From assembly GCA_007922195.1 (NCBI GenBank), contig ML681963.1:142381723-142445722 (forward strand): a stretch of DNA of 64,000 bases, read 5' to 3'. The position numbers and the translations under genes were made by a program. A model generated the notes under the pieces. The model was not told the origin of the DNA. It searched no databases and saw nothing but the letters and a program-made list of their open reading frames with translations. Origin of the DNA: Podocnemis expansa. Its lineage: Eukaryota > Chordata > Testudines > Podocnemididae. Position 1 is the first letter of the stretch, and each line of letters begins with the position of its first letter. Below are positions 1 through 9,459 of this stretch, piece after piece.

Positions 1-470
1 CCAGATCTTGTCTGATATCCTGGTTCTTCTCTGCACAGCAATGCCTCCCAGCTCATGTCACAAGCATGCTTTATTAGTACATTCCCACTTTTTGTGCAAA
101 GGCCAGTAATAGAAAGGTTAAATAAGATTGGTCCTAAAACGAATCCCTGAAGAAATCCACTAGTACTTTCTTCCAGCCTGACAGTTCACCTTTGAGTATG
201 ATCCATTGTAGTGTCCCCTTTAACCAGTTACTCATCCACATTTCAATTTTCATAGTAATACCCATCTTTTCCAATTTAACTAATAATTCCCTATTTGGAA
301 TTATACCACATGCATTACTGAAACTTAGATAAATTATATCCACTGCATTCCCTTTGTCAAAAAATCTATTAACTTTTCAAAAAAGTGATCAAGTTGGTCT
401 GGCAGAATTTATGTTTTGTAAAGCCATGTTGTATTTTTGCTTCAATTTCCATTAACCTCAATGTTCTCAA
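1..470 (-). mobile_element. CR1-like LINE fragment (reverse transcriptase part)
   Basis: Read on the minus strand, 343-134 gives a degenerate version of the CR1 reverse-transcriptase block: IIYLSFSN where the family has IYLDFSKAF, then LVKLEKMGI, then GELSGWKKV. Further downstream (130-1) the catalytic FADD box and the following KLGG are recognisable only as decayed relatives. The fragment is open at the window edge and ends where the hAT-like block at 479 begins. It is old, with several lost motif residues and no long open frame. Confidence 0.7.
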
Positions 471-478
471 TGCCATTG

Positions 479-1075
479 CAGGTGTGGTAGACTAACTCTG
501 TTTGGTCTGCTCAGCTCCAGAGATGGAGCTGGGGCCAGCTGGCATGTAATGCAGCTCTGGTGCAGTCTTCTAGGGCTCCACTGGAGGCTGTACGATGTGG
601 CAGCCAGCCACAGCCCCGCTGCCAGAGAAGAGTGGAGAGAACAGGGCCAGTCTGTCCTGCCCCTAGAGGCAAACCAGTTGGGAATACAGCCTGTGGTCCC
701 CCAACACTCACCTAGATGGGGACTCCCACAGTGTGGCCACAGGGTGTGGGAGAGGAGCTCAGTCAAGGGCAGGATGGCCAGCCTGGGGTGACCAAGAGTG
801 GTGGGGCAGCCGAGGTGCCTAAGGCCCCTTAATCTAGGCCTGTGTCTCTCCACCACCTCTCCCCCTGGCTCTCCACTGCCTTCCCCCTCCGCCCTGGAGC
901 CAACTCTCTGCTGTTGCACTGGGCGGCTCCCTGGGGCTGGCTCTCTGCTGCCTCCTCCTCTCCTGGAGCCTGCTGTCCTCCACACTCCCCACCCCAGTGT
1001 GGGCACCCCTCTAGGCCAGGGACCTGCTGCTGCTCTGGCCCCTGGTCCACCTATGTAAACTATTGCCCACCCCTG
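479..1075. mobile_element. hAT-like non-autonomous element (tentative)
   Basis: The left edge reads CAGGTGTGGTAGACTA and the right edge, reverse complemented, reads CAGGGGTGGGCAATAG, an imperfect terminal inverted repeat of the CAGGGGTGGGCAA type seen in many vertebrate hAT elements. The interior is GC-rich with no convincing coding frame. The flanking octamers do not match, so the insertion is old or the boundary is off. It separates a minus-strand CR1 piece from a plus-strand one. Confidence 0.4.
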
Positions 1076-1365
1076 ACTTAACCAAAAGAAGACTGAGGGC
1101 AGATAACTGCCGTCTATGGCTGTGTCCACACGCAGGGTGTTGTTTAGAAATAAGTTATTTTGAAACAAGTCGTCTCAAAATAAAGTCTTTATTTTGAAGC
1201 GACTTAATTCGAAATAACCAAAAAACCAAACTGAAATAAGGAAAAGCGGGAATCAAAATAGCATGTCCACACTGTGGACTTGCTATTTCACTTTAGGGGA
1301 AGGGCACCATGTGAGGTGTGGCAACATGGCCGCCTCCCTGGGCCATGTCAGCGGCCGTGTTGCCA

Positions 1366-1380
1366 GCCAATCCTATAAAA
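1366..1380 (+). promoter_or_regulatory. CCAAT/TATA promoter of the H1 transposase
   Basis: AGCCAATCC is followed directly by TATAAAAG (TATA at 1374). The ATG at 1441 lies 67 bases from the TATA box. The same CCAAT-then-TATA arrangement and nearly the same distance occur in H2 and H4. Confidence 0.6.
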
Positions 1381-1440
1381 GCTGGTCCCGACATCACTTC
1401 CCTGTCCATTCTGGCTAGCAGGACTCTGCAAACAATAGAC

Positions 1441-2683
1441 ATGGACACTGCCCAGCTGCCCAGCCAGTGCCATGCAACAAACAGACCCTCTGCCTGCCTG
1501 CAGTGTCCTGCTGATGTGGGATACTCTACTCGCAGACCCTGATGGTGCCCAGCCTGTGCCTGAGGCTGTCATCCAGCTTGGCTGCAGAGCAGAGCTACTG
1601 CCCCTGTCCCCTTCCGTGCCTTGCCAGGTCTGGGCCCGGGAGACCAGTCCAGACTGGTGGGAGCGGGTAGTGTTGTGAACCTGGGAGGGCAACCAGTGGT
1701 GAAGGAACTTTCAGATGAGCAGGGCCAGCTTCAACCTCCTGGTTGCAGAACTCGCCCCGCTGCTGCGCCGAAGGGACACCACCATGAGGCCTGCCATCCC
1801 TGTGGACAAAAGAGTGGCCATTGCCCTGTGGAAGATGGCCACTCCAGAGTTGCACAGGTCTGTGGCATACCTCTTTGGCATCGGGAGGCCCACCACTGGC
1901 AACTTTCTTGTGGAGGTCACCAGGGCCATAAACCGGATCCTGCTGTGACGCCTGGTCACCCAAAGGGAGCTGCAGCACACCATTTCCAGCCTGGCCACAC
2001 TGTGCTTTCCCAGTTGTGCAGGGATCTTGGACCCCACGCACATCCCCGTGTGAGCCCCGGAGCAAAGAGCCGCGGAGTACAGAAACCGCAAGGGGTACCA
2101 TTCCATTATCTTGCAGGCCCTTGTGGACCACCGGGGCCTTTTCCAGAACTGTTACGTGGGATGGCCAGGGAGGGACCATGATGCCAGGGTCCTCTGTAAC
2201 TCTGCCCTGTACTGGGGCATGGAGGCGGGCACCTTCTTCCCCCCGCATAACATCAATGTTGTGGGAGTAGAGGTGCCCGTCCTCATTGTGGCAGACACGG
2301 CCTATCCCCTGTACCCATGGCTCATGCAGCTGTACGCAGGGCCCCTCGATCCCTGACAGCAGATCTTCAACCGCTGCCTGAGCTGCTGCTCCCAGGTGGT
2401 TGAGCGGGCATTTGGCCGCCTCAAGGCACGCTGGAGGTGCCTGCTTATGTGCCTCCATCTTGCGGAGAGGACAGTGCCGCAGGTGATCAGTACGTGCGTG
2501 GCCCTGCACAACTTCTGTGAGCAGTGGGGTGAGCCCATTGTAGCTGCCTGGGAGGCTGAGGTACAGCTCCTCGCCGGGGACTATGAGGAACCCAGACCTG
2601 TGCCCACATGGGAGTAGCTGTCCCAGAGAGCCGTGACAGTGTGGGACGCACTCATGAACACCTTTGCCCTGGAGGAACTCTGA
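1441..2683 (+). pseudogene. PIF/Harbinger (HARBI1-like) transposase of H1
   Basis: This is a DDE transposase of the Harbinger superfamily, which cuts and pastes its own element. Nearly the whole protein reads in one frame from about 1472 to the TGA at 2681: a WDTLLAD N-terminal block, the helix-turn-helix-like HRSVAYLFGIGR region, D1 in GILDPTHIP (codon at 2030), D2 in VADTAYPL (2294) and E in VVERAFGRLKARWR (2402). The catalytic triad is kept. Breaks: one frameshift between the ATG at 1441 and about 1500, TGA at 1676, 1946, 2051 and 2354, and TAG at 2615. Several stops sit where the H4 copy has Arg or Gln, as expected from C-to-T decay of CGA or CAG. Not functional. Confidence 0.85.
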
Positions 2684-2812
2684 GGGCCAGGCCTGCCCTG
2701 CCCCACATCACCCTCTCCCCCATTTGCCAACAGCCAGCCCCCACCCATCCACCCGCACTGTGAACTACCCCCAAGAAAACCATTCATAACCAAAAATATG
2801 CGTGTAAAACTA

Positions 2813-2818
2813 TTTATT
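2813..2818 (-). terminator. Poly(A) signal of the H1 SANT-like gene
   Basis: AATAAA on the minus strand lies downstream of the SANT-like gene and beyond the end of the convergent transposase. A matching plus-strand signal for the transposase is not obvious in this copy. Confidence 0.4.
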
Positions 2819-2858
2819 TAACAAAACAGGGGTTGGGGCAAGGAAGGGCTGGGGAGGG

Positions 2859-4788
2859 TTACGGGATGGGGCAATGTAGAGGCGGTCTGGGGTGGGGCAG
2901 CAACTTGGAAGGGGGAGATAGATTGGGGGGAGGGGGTGGGGGAGTCTGGGTGGCAGGGGAGAACTTAGGCAGGGCCTGTGGGAGGGTACGGGGGGTGGTG
3001 GTGTTCCCCGCCCCTGCCCATGGCCGCCCTGAGTCTGGGGTCACCTCTGGGGAGGGCCAGGTGGCAGACCCCTGCAGCTGCTGGAGGGGCCGTCTGTTCC
3101 ACCATCTGGTTGCAATCGCCTCCACTGAGGTGGGCAGGTAGTCGCTTAGGCACTCAATGGCCTGCGCCTGGCGCTCCAGGGCGGTGACCACCTGGTCATC
3201 TGCCGCTGATGCCTGCTGTAGCGGGCAGAGGGCCAAGTCCTGCCGCATGGCTTGCTCCTGCCACCAGGCCTGGGTGGATGCCTCAGTCCACTCCCTCAGC
3301 TCCTCGAGGCTCGCCAGGATCTCTCCTCACATCTGGGGGGCCCTCCTCCTCTGGCATGGTGGCCTCGGGCTGAGGCATTGGGCAGGTGGTGCGGCAACGC
3401 GAGCGGCTGGGCAACCTGCTCGAGGGAAGCAGAAAACACAGTTGGCCCCTGCTGCCTGCTGGCCTTGTCTGTGTGCAGCCTGTCTGCAGCACACACCTCT
3501 GCCCTGACTGTCAGCAGGACTCAGGATCCTGTGGGACATTGCCCTGGGGTGGGGCTACTGGATCCCATAGCCTCGAAAGGAGGCCAGAAAAGTACAAAAA
3601 GGAGGACATTGGAGGACACATTGGAGAAAATGTAGTATGGATGTGATGTTCTGTGGTGTTAAGGGGACCCTGGAACACTTTCCTGTACAAATAAGTATTC
3701 TATGGTATTCCAGGATACTTCAACCCCTACAGTAAAAAGCCTGACAAAATCCTGTATTTTAAACTGCCTGCCAGACAGAGAATGTGAGGATAAAAAGAAG
3801 AACAGGACAGTAAAAAGGGGACCATGTTCTCCTTTTGCCTGACCTCTGGTAACCATACCCTGGAGGCGCACATGCTAGTGGTGCCCACAAGGGTGAGCTG
3901 GACTCAGCCACGCCTTGCTCTAGGGGGTCTCCCAAAACCACTTGCCAGTGGTGTGGCCTGCATGCTCTCCACCTCGCCCAAGATGCGGCTGCATCTTTGA
4001 CACCCAGCCCCTCTTAACCGCCCCCAGGCACACAGGGGCCTGTGACCCTGGTGCCACCTGTCCCTCAGGTACCCGTGGCCATGGGAGGGCCTCTGCACTC
4101 ACCGACTCTGTGCCCTACCTGCCCCAGTGCCCGGCCCTGTACCCCCTCGCTGCCTGTGACCTAGACAGGCCCAGCCCTGTGTGCCTCTGCAGGAGGGGAA
4201 TACTCACCCACAGGGGCTCCAGAGATCCTGTGCTATGTCCCAGTGTCCGTCTCCAAGTCCGCAGGGGCTGGGATGGTGTCAGGCCCCTGCTTCTCGGTGC
4301 TGCTCTCTGCCTCGGGGCCGGGGAACAGCTCTGGGGTCCCAGGTGTAGCCTCCGCCACTGGTGGTGGTACAGTGGGAGGCTCCGGGCCAGAGGACAGGCT
4401 CTGGCATGCCCCAGTGTCCATGGCCTTGGAGGGAAGGCCACTGGGCTCCGGCCCCAGGAACTCATGGAGCTCTTCATAATAGGGCAGTTAGCAGTGCTAC
4501 CTGCCCCCTGGAGCTCCCGGGCCTCCCGGCTTCTGGCATGGTCCTGACTGAGGCCCTTGATTTTACTGCGGACCTGCTCTGTGGTCCGCTTGTGCCCTTG
4601 TGCGGACATGGCTGCGGCAATGTCCGCATATACGTCCCAGTTCCGGTGGCTAGCCTGGAACCAGGACATGATGTCTCCCATCCTCCAAATGGACAGCAGA
4701 CCTTGTCTGCTGTCCATATGGGGGCATGGCATCACCCCCCTGGGGCGTTGCTGCCACATGCTGCCATGGGTGACAGGCTTCTGGCCAT
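2859..4788 (-). pseudogene. SANT/trihelix DNA-binding protein of H1 (two exons, frameshifted)
   Basis: This is the second gene of Harbinger elements; its product binds DNA and helps the transposase (known for the superfamily). Exon 1 contains the SANT-like stretch with SIWRMGDIMSWFQASHRNWD, then TEQVRSKIKGLSQDHARSRE. The probable ATG at 4788, aligned with H2, is out of frame with this domain. Another frame change follows GAGSTANCP, so the Pro/Glu-rich linker is read in a different frame near 4420-4233. The splice donor GTGAGT starts at 4207, and a pyrimidine-rich acceptor ends at 3416 just before GTTGC. Exon 2 encodes a helix-rich C terminus (LASLEELREWTEASTQAWWQ and onward) to about 2859. 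Confidence 0.7.
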
Positions 4789-5274
4789 GCTGGCAGGCAC
4801 ACATAGGCAGGAACTTCCTGTTTCCCCTGGGTGCTGTGCACCCTGGGAAGAAGGTCAGACTGTTATTTCGAAACAACGCTTATTTTGAAATAACATGTCC
4901 GGATGCCGGTTATTTCAAAACAACTCATTTCAAAATAACCGTTGTTTCGAAACAGTATGTCCCAATGGCATTATTTCAAAATGAGTCGTTTCAAAATAAC
5001 TGTCGTTTAGAAATGGAAGGGGTTTAAGCCGTTTCAAAATGACACCTCTTGTTTCAAAACAACGGAGCCTGTCATTTCGAAACAAGAGAACGTTGTGTGG
5101 ACATGCAGGTTTTTATTTCAAAACAACCACTGTTATTTCGAAATAAAAACCTTGTGTAGACATACCCTATAAGTACATCAGAGGGATAAATGCCAAGGAG
5201 GGAGAGGAATTATTTAAGTTCAGCATGAATTTGGACACAAGAACGCATGGATATAAACTGGCCGTCAGGAAGTT

Positions 5275-5331
5275 GGGGGTTGGACTAGATGACCTATGAG
5301 GCCCCTTCCAACCCTATGATTCTGTGATTCT
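5275..5331 (+). mobile_element. 57-bp CR1 3'-tip insertion
   Basis: A very short piece with the ending of a different CR1 type (TTGGACTAGATGACC and CCCTTCCAACCCTATGATTC) interrupts the host CR1 exactly between two copies of AAGTT (5270-5274 and 5332-5336). It looks like an extreme 5'-truncated retrotransposition event. Confidence 0.7.
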
Positions 5332-5435
5332 AAGTTTAGACTTGAAATTAGATGTAGGTTCCTTACCATCAGAGCAGTGAAATTCCAGAATAAACTTCTG
5401 AGGGAGCAGTGAGGACAGAAAAACCTAGCTGGCTT

Positions 5436-6899
5436 CAGTGTTCCCCATAAGGTGATGATGCAGGTGACCAAGTTATGGATACAGCTGAATAAGTTCCAGA
5501 CTGGTTCCCTGACCCCCACCGGGCCCCTTCCCTACTGCCTGCCAGCAGCCCGAGTGTATCCGTAACTTGCTCAGCTGCATCATTAGCTTACTGTAGAGGG
5601 AACATTGCTTGGCAATGTGTCTCATGTGACACATGGAAATTTCAGGTCCAGCTTTAGCCTTAAAAAATCTAGAGGGATGGTCATCATTAAGGTACAAATC
5701 ACTCATCATCAGCTGAACATAACTCTTGAGACAATCATTTAATAAGGGGAATATTTGTTTATTCAGTCTTCCAAGCTTCCTGAAATGTTAGAAAATCCAC
5801 CACATTCATTTTAACTGTAAAACTCCCATGGCTTTGATCATTTTCTGAAAATTTCTGATAAAATGCTAATTCCTGTTTTAGAAAAAGTGCTGTGTTCCCA
5901 CTAGTTTCAAAACCAACAATCCCTGTAAAAGCATACCATTAACAATGAAAAGGACTTATTTTTGTCATTGACAACACCGAGCACTAGTAAAGCAAAGCTC
6001 ACAACTGCTTTAAGTACTTGCTAAACAGAGGATCAGATTTTAAAAAGGGATCACAGTTATTAATGTTGTAAACAAGTAAAACAGCTCCTTATTTTCTATC
6101 CCCATGATTTTACCTCTCCCATTTCAGAGAGCTGAGGAACTGCAAAGAGCCAACACTATAGCTCCATGTATCTAACCAAGGGATTGTTTTCTATTTCGAG
6201 ATTCCCTTGTTTATATCTATCTTTCTGACTTCACATTACTTCTGCCTTCGACAGTTAAATGTTTAAGCTAAAAAGGCACCTCTTGCCCTAAAGAAGGGGC
6301 AGCACAGACAATGTCCCACTTGGTGCCAAAGGCTGGTGAAAAGGGCAGAATCCACAAAACAAACACCCAATACACGGAGGGGAGCAACACCCCACACATC
6401 CCCAATGGAGAGAAAGGCAAGGCGGGGTGGGGGGCATAGTGCACCCAACCCTGGAGGAAAGAGTGGCATCCATAGCTCACAGTCCCATTCTCCTGCCTAA
6501 GAGGGGACAGGACCCCACCCCCTTGTCCATGCCCAAAGCCAAAGAAGGGAGTGGATCCCGACCCCTTCCCTAACCATACCAGCCACTGGCTCCCCGACTC
6601 ATTTCGTGACCTGCCCAGTTGCCAGTTCCCCTGACCCCCTTCTCTAACTTGCCCATGGCTCCACAATCCCCCGTACCTTCCCCCACCGGATCCAAATCCC
6701 TGATCCCCAGGGCCCTTCCCACTTACCTGGATGGAGCTGCTCCCTGGCTAGGCTGCTCCTTCCGTTAGCATGCATCTAAGCATGCGCAAGGTGGGAGATC
6801 TGAAAACTCCCCTAGCCTGGCCGCAGCTCCCTGCTGCATGGGCATCTTGGATGCCTGTGTGGGTATGTGGCAGTGCCGCACAGCTTAGAGGGAACATTA
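5436..6899. mobile_element. hAT element, non-autonomous, 8-bp TSD
   Basis: The left end CAGTGTTCCC pairs with the right end, reverse complement TAATGTTCCC. Both flanks carry GCTGGCTT (5428-5435 and 6900-6907), the 8-bp duplication typical of hAT elements, and excision restores CR1 sequence. The 1.46-kb interior has no transposase frame. Its first 172 bases (5436-5607) form a foldback by themselves. The right part (about 6730-6899) shares long similarity with the block beginning at 15297, marking a family of repeats starting with (C)AATGTTCCCTCTAAG. Confidence 0.85.
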
Positions 6900-7208
6900 G
6901 CTGGCTTGAAAAATGAACTGGATAAATTTATGTAGGGGATGGTATGATAAGTGCCTATTTTGGCATTTAATTGATCTTTGAAAACTAGTGGTAAATATAT
7001 GAATGGCCTGTGATGAGGTGTTAAATGGGGTGGGTTCTGAGTTGATACATATAATTCTTTTGGGCTGTCTGAGTGGTCAGTCTTGCCCACATACTTAGGG
7101 ATTAGCTGATAGCCATATTTGGGATCAAGAGAGGATTTACCCCCACGACAGATTGGCAGGGGCCCTGAGGTTTTTTTGGCGTCCCCTGTGGTGTAGCATG
7201 GGGCATGG

Positions 7209-8244
7209 TATGATGTTCCCCTCCCAAAATTTGGTCTGGTGTGCTGCTGTGCCTCTCCAATTGCCACTCCTGAGCCCGAATTTACCTCACTATGCCAGGT
7301 GGCCAATCACTCCTGAGTCAGCCCACACCAGCATTCTGTGTGTAATCAGTCCCAGACAATGGATGTGTGTGCTCTCCAGCCACCTATGGGACAGGCTGCC
7401 AGCAAGCACCCTGCAGCCTTTAGATATCACACTGGGAAATTCTGTCCTACAGGGGTAGGGGCCCTTCCCCAATCACCATAGGCTCATAGATTCCAGATCT
7501 CCAGTTTTACAAAGAAACTGGAAAGCCCCCAGCTTGGCCCATTCACACTGTCTAAAGTTCACACAGCTTTAGATAAAACAGACATTAGTTTACTGATTAG
7601 AACGTGATTTTAAGTGAGTATATAGCAAATCAAAGCACAATCATTTAATAAGTTAGTCAGGGGTTAACCACTATCAAATTAAAATATAAGATGCATTCTA
7701 ACCTAAGATTTCTGGTTCTGTATCACTCTCTAGCTTATTTTCATCATTCTTCCCCACAAGATTGCTGCTGGTGGTTTTTAGCCAGTCTTTGACCTCCTGG
7801 CCGTGTGGATAGGTTCAGTCCCCTTGGAGTTGTTTCAAGATGATCTTTCTCTGGCAAAAAGCCCCTAACAGTTCCAAGTGCATGTATTTATTTCTGATCC
7901 CCATACTCCCCCTCTTCCTGGGCTGAGGTGATCTTCTTTCACCCTGAGCGAGGGAGTTCAATGTGCATTGTCTTTATCATGTATCTCTTCAGCCTCCATG
8001 TGGAAAGGCAACCCTGACTGTCTGCCTCCCCTGTGAGCCATGTGAAATACCTGGGAACATGCCTCACATCTGCACAAATATGTTATGCTACAGGAAACAC
8101 AATATCATAACAATAAGGCAGAGCATGTTATGAGCATTCAAAGGGGAAGCCTACAAGGCAAATTTTGCATCAAACCTCACAATTACATGGTAGGAATGAA
8201 CAGAAAAGTCAAATACATCATACCCCAGTGTGCATCATGTGACA
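7209..8244 (-). mobile_element. Solo LTR of an endogenous retrovirus-like element
   Basis: A 1.04-kb insert into CR1 is flanked by CATGG on both sides (7204-7208 and 8245-8249), the 5-bp duplication expected of an LTR element. Read on the minus strand it begins TGTCACATGATG and ends CATCATA, so the canonical TG...CA is kept at the 5' end and changed at the 3' end. No viral coding frame is present. A solo LTR left after recombination is the simplest reading; the retroviral class is unknown. Confidence 0.65.
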
Positions 8245-8432
8245 CATGGGTCACTCCATAGTGACTGCTCTGTACCTTGAAGTCCTTAAACAATGATTTG
8301 AGGACTTCAATGACTCAGTTATAGATAAGGTGTATGTTGCAGGAGTGGCTGGGAAGTTCTGTGGCCTGTGTTGCACAGGATGGCAGATTAGATCATATTT
8401 GTCCCTCTGACCTTAAAATCTATGAATTAATC

Positions 8433-8847
8433 ATGATTTTTTTTAAAAGACAAGATAAAACAGAACATACAAGGAGGGAGGAAAGAGTTCACAAAAGATG
8501 GAAATAGCCTCTGTCTCTGCCCATTTCTTCCTTGAAGCCTAGCTGCTGGAAAATTGCAGGCCCAACACATGGAATTGGGCTAAAAGCATTATTTAGAAAC
8601 TCATCTTTCTGATTCTAGCATGGTTGTGTGGAACCAGATTTTTATTAGACAGAAGGCAAATAATAATAATAATAATAATAATAATATGAGAAAGATATAG
8701 AAGAAATAATGCATATGTGTACCTGTGTGCATACTTATGGCTATAGGGCTTAGAGGTGAGTGGTAACTTGGGAGGAGGGTGGTAACCTTGCAGGAGAGGG
8801 TTAGCGCCATAGACAGTAAGTCCTAGAGCAGTCCCAGAGAACAAATA
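8433..8847. other. Unannotated flank with (AAT)n microsatellite
   Basis: No gene is seen between the CR1 3' end and H2. A perfect AAT microsatellite of about nine units runs 8660-8686. Confidence 0.7.
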
Positions 8848-9459
8848 GGCTATGTTCACATGTAAACTGTTATTTCAAAATAAGTTATTTTGAAATGAGT
8901 TATTTCGAAATAAAGTCCTTATTTTGAAATAAGTTAATTCAATTTAAGAAATTGTTAATTCAAATTAAGGGAAAGCGTGCTATTGAAACGGCTGTTATTT
9001 CAACATGGTTATTTCGAAATAAGGTTGTTTAGACATGTTGTTTCAAAACAGTTGTTTCTAAACAGTGGTGTTGTTTCAAAACAATGTGTCCGAATGCTGT
9101 TGCTTCGAAACAGCCGTTTCGAAACAACAGTGATTTTGATTTCAAGCAAGGTTTTACTGTTTTGAAATAATGGAACGTCATGTGGACATAAGAAATTTTA
9201 TTTCGAAGCAACAGCTGGAGCCCCATCATTTCGCTATAAGGAACAGTCATAACAATTTAATAAGACTTAGTTTTAAATTGCTATGATGCTTAAATCGATT
9301 TGTTAAAATTGAAATAACGCGGTTCAGATGTGTTATTTCGAAACAACAGTTAAATTGACTTAAGCACTTCCTGACCTTCTTCGTTCCATGATGCCCAGCT
9401 CCAGGAAGAGGAAGTGAGCTGGCATTCCTTCCCAGTGCACTGTCTGGCTCGTGCTAGCA

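Larger units (their letters stand above)
1118..5167 (+). mobile_element. PIF/Harbinger transposon H1, two-gene, decayed
   Basis: The left terminus GGCTGTGTCCACAC pairs with the right terminus GGGTATGTCTACAC (reverse complement). It is flanked by TAT on both sides (1115-1117 and 5168-5170), and its removal restores CR1 sequence. Both arms are packed with variants of the palindromes TTATTTCGAAATAA and GTTTCGAAAC. The transposase lies on the plus strand at the left and the SANT-like gene on the minus strand at the right, converging. Conserved hairpins are at 1256-1289 (transposase side, TAGCATGTCC/GGACTTGCTA) and 4825-4847 (SANT side, CCTGGGTGC/GCACCCTGG). Length is about 4.05 kb. Relative to H2, H4 and H6 it sits in the opposite orientation. 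Confidence 0.9.
1076..8432 (+). mobile_element. CR1 LINE 3' portion, split by four later insertions
   Basis: A single CR1 3' end can be followed in pieces: 1076-1117, 5171-5274, 5337-5435, 6908-7208 and 8250-8432. The breaks are H1, a 57-bp CR1 tip, a hAT element and a solo LTR. Removing each insert and one duplication copy joins the pieces into continuous CR1 sequence, for example GTCTAT then AAGTACATCAGAGGG, and AGCTGGCTT then GAAAAATG. The 3' part contains the usual CR1 3'-UTR landmarks (GGCCTGTGATGAGGTGTTA, TTTGAGGACTTCAATGACTC, a final GACCTTAAAATCTATGA). Only 3' UTR and the last coding stretch are present. Confidence 0.85.

Noticed and set aside
467..1168. 233-codon open frame on the minus strand
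   Set aside because: It spans the hAT-like block, a CR1 piece and the H1 terminus, so it cannot be one gene.
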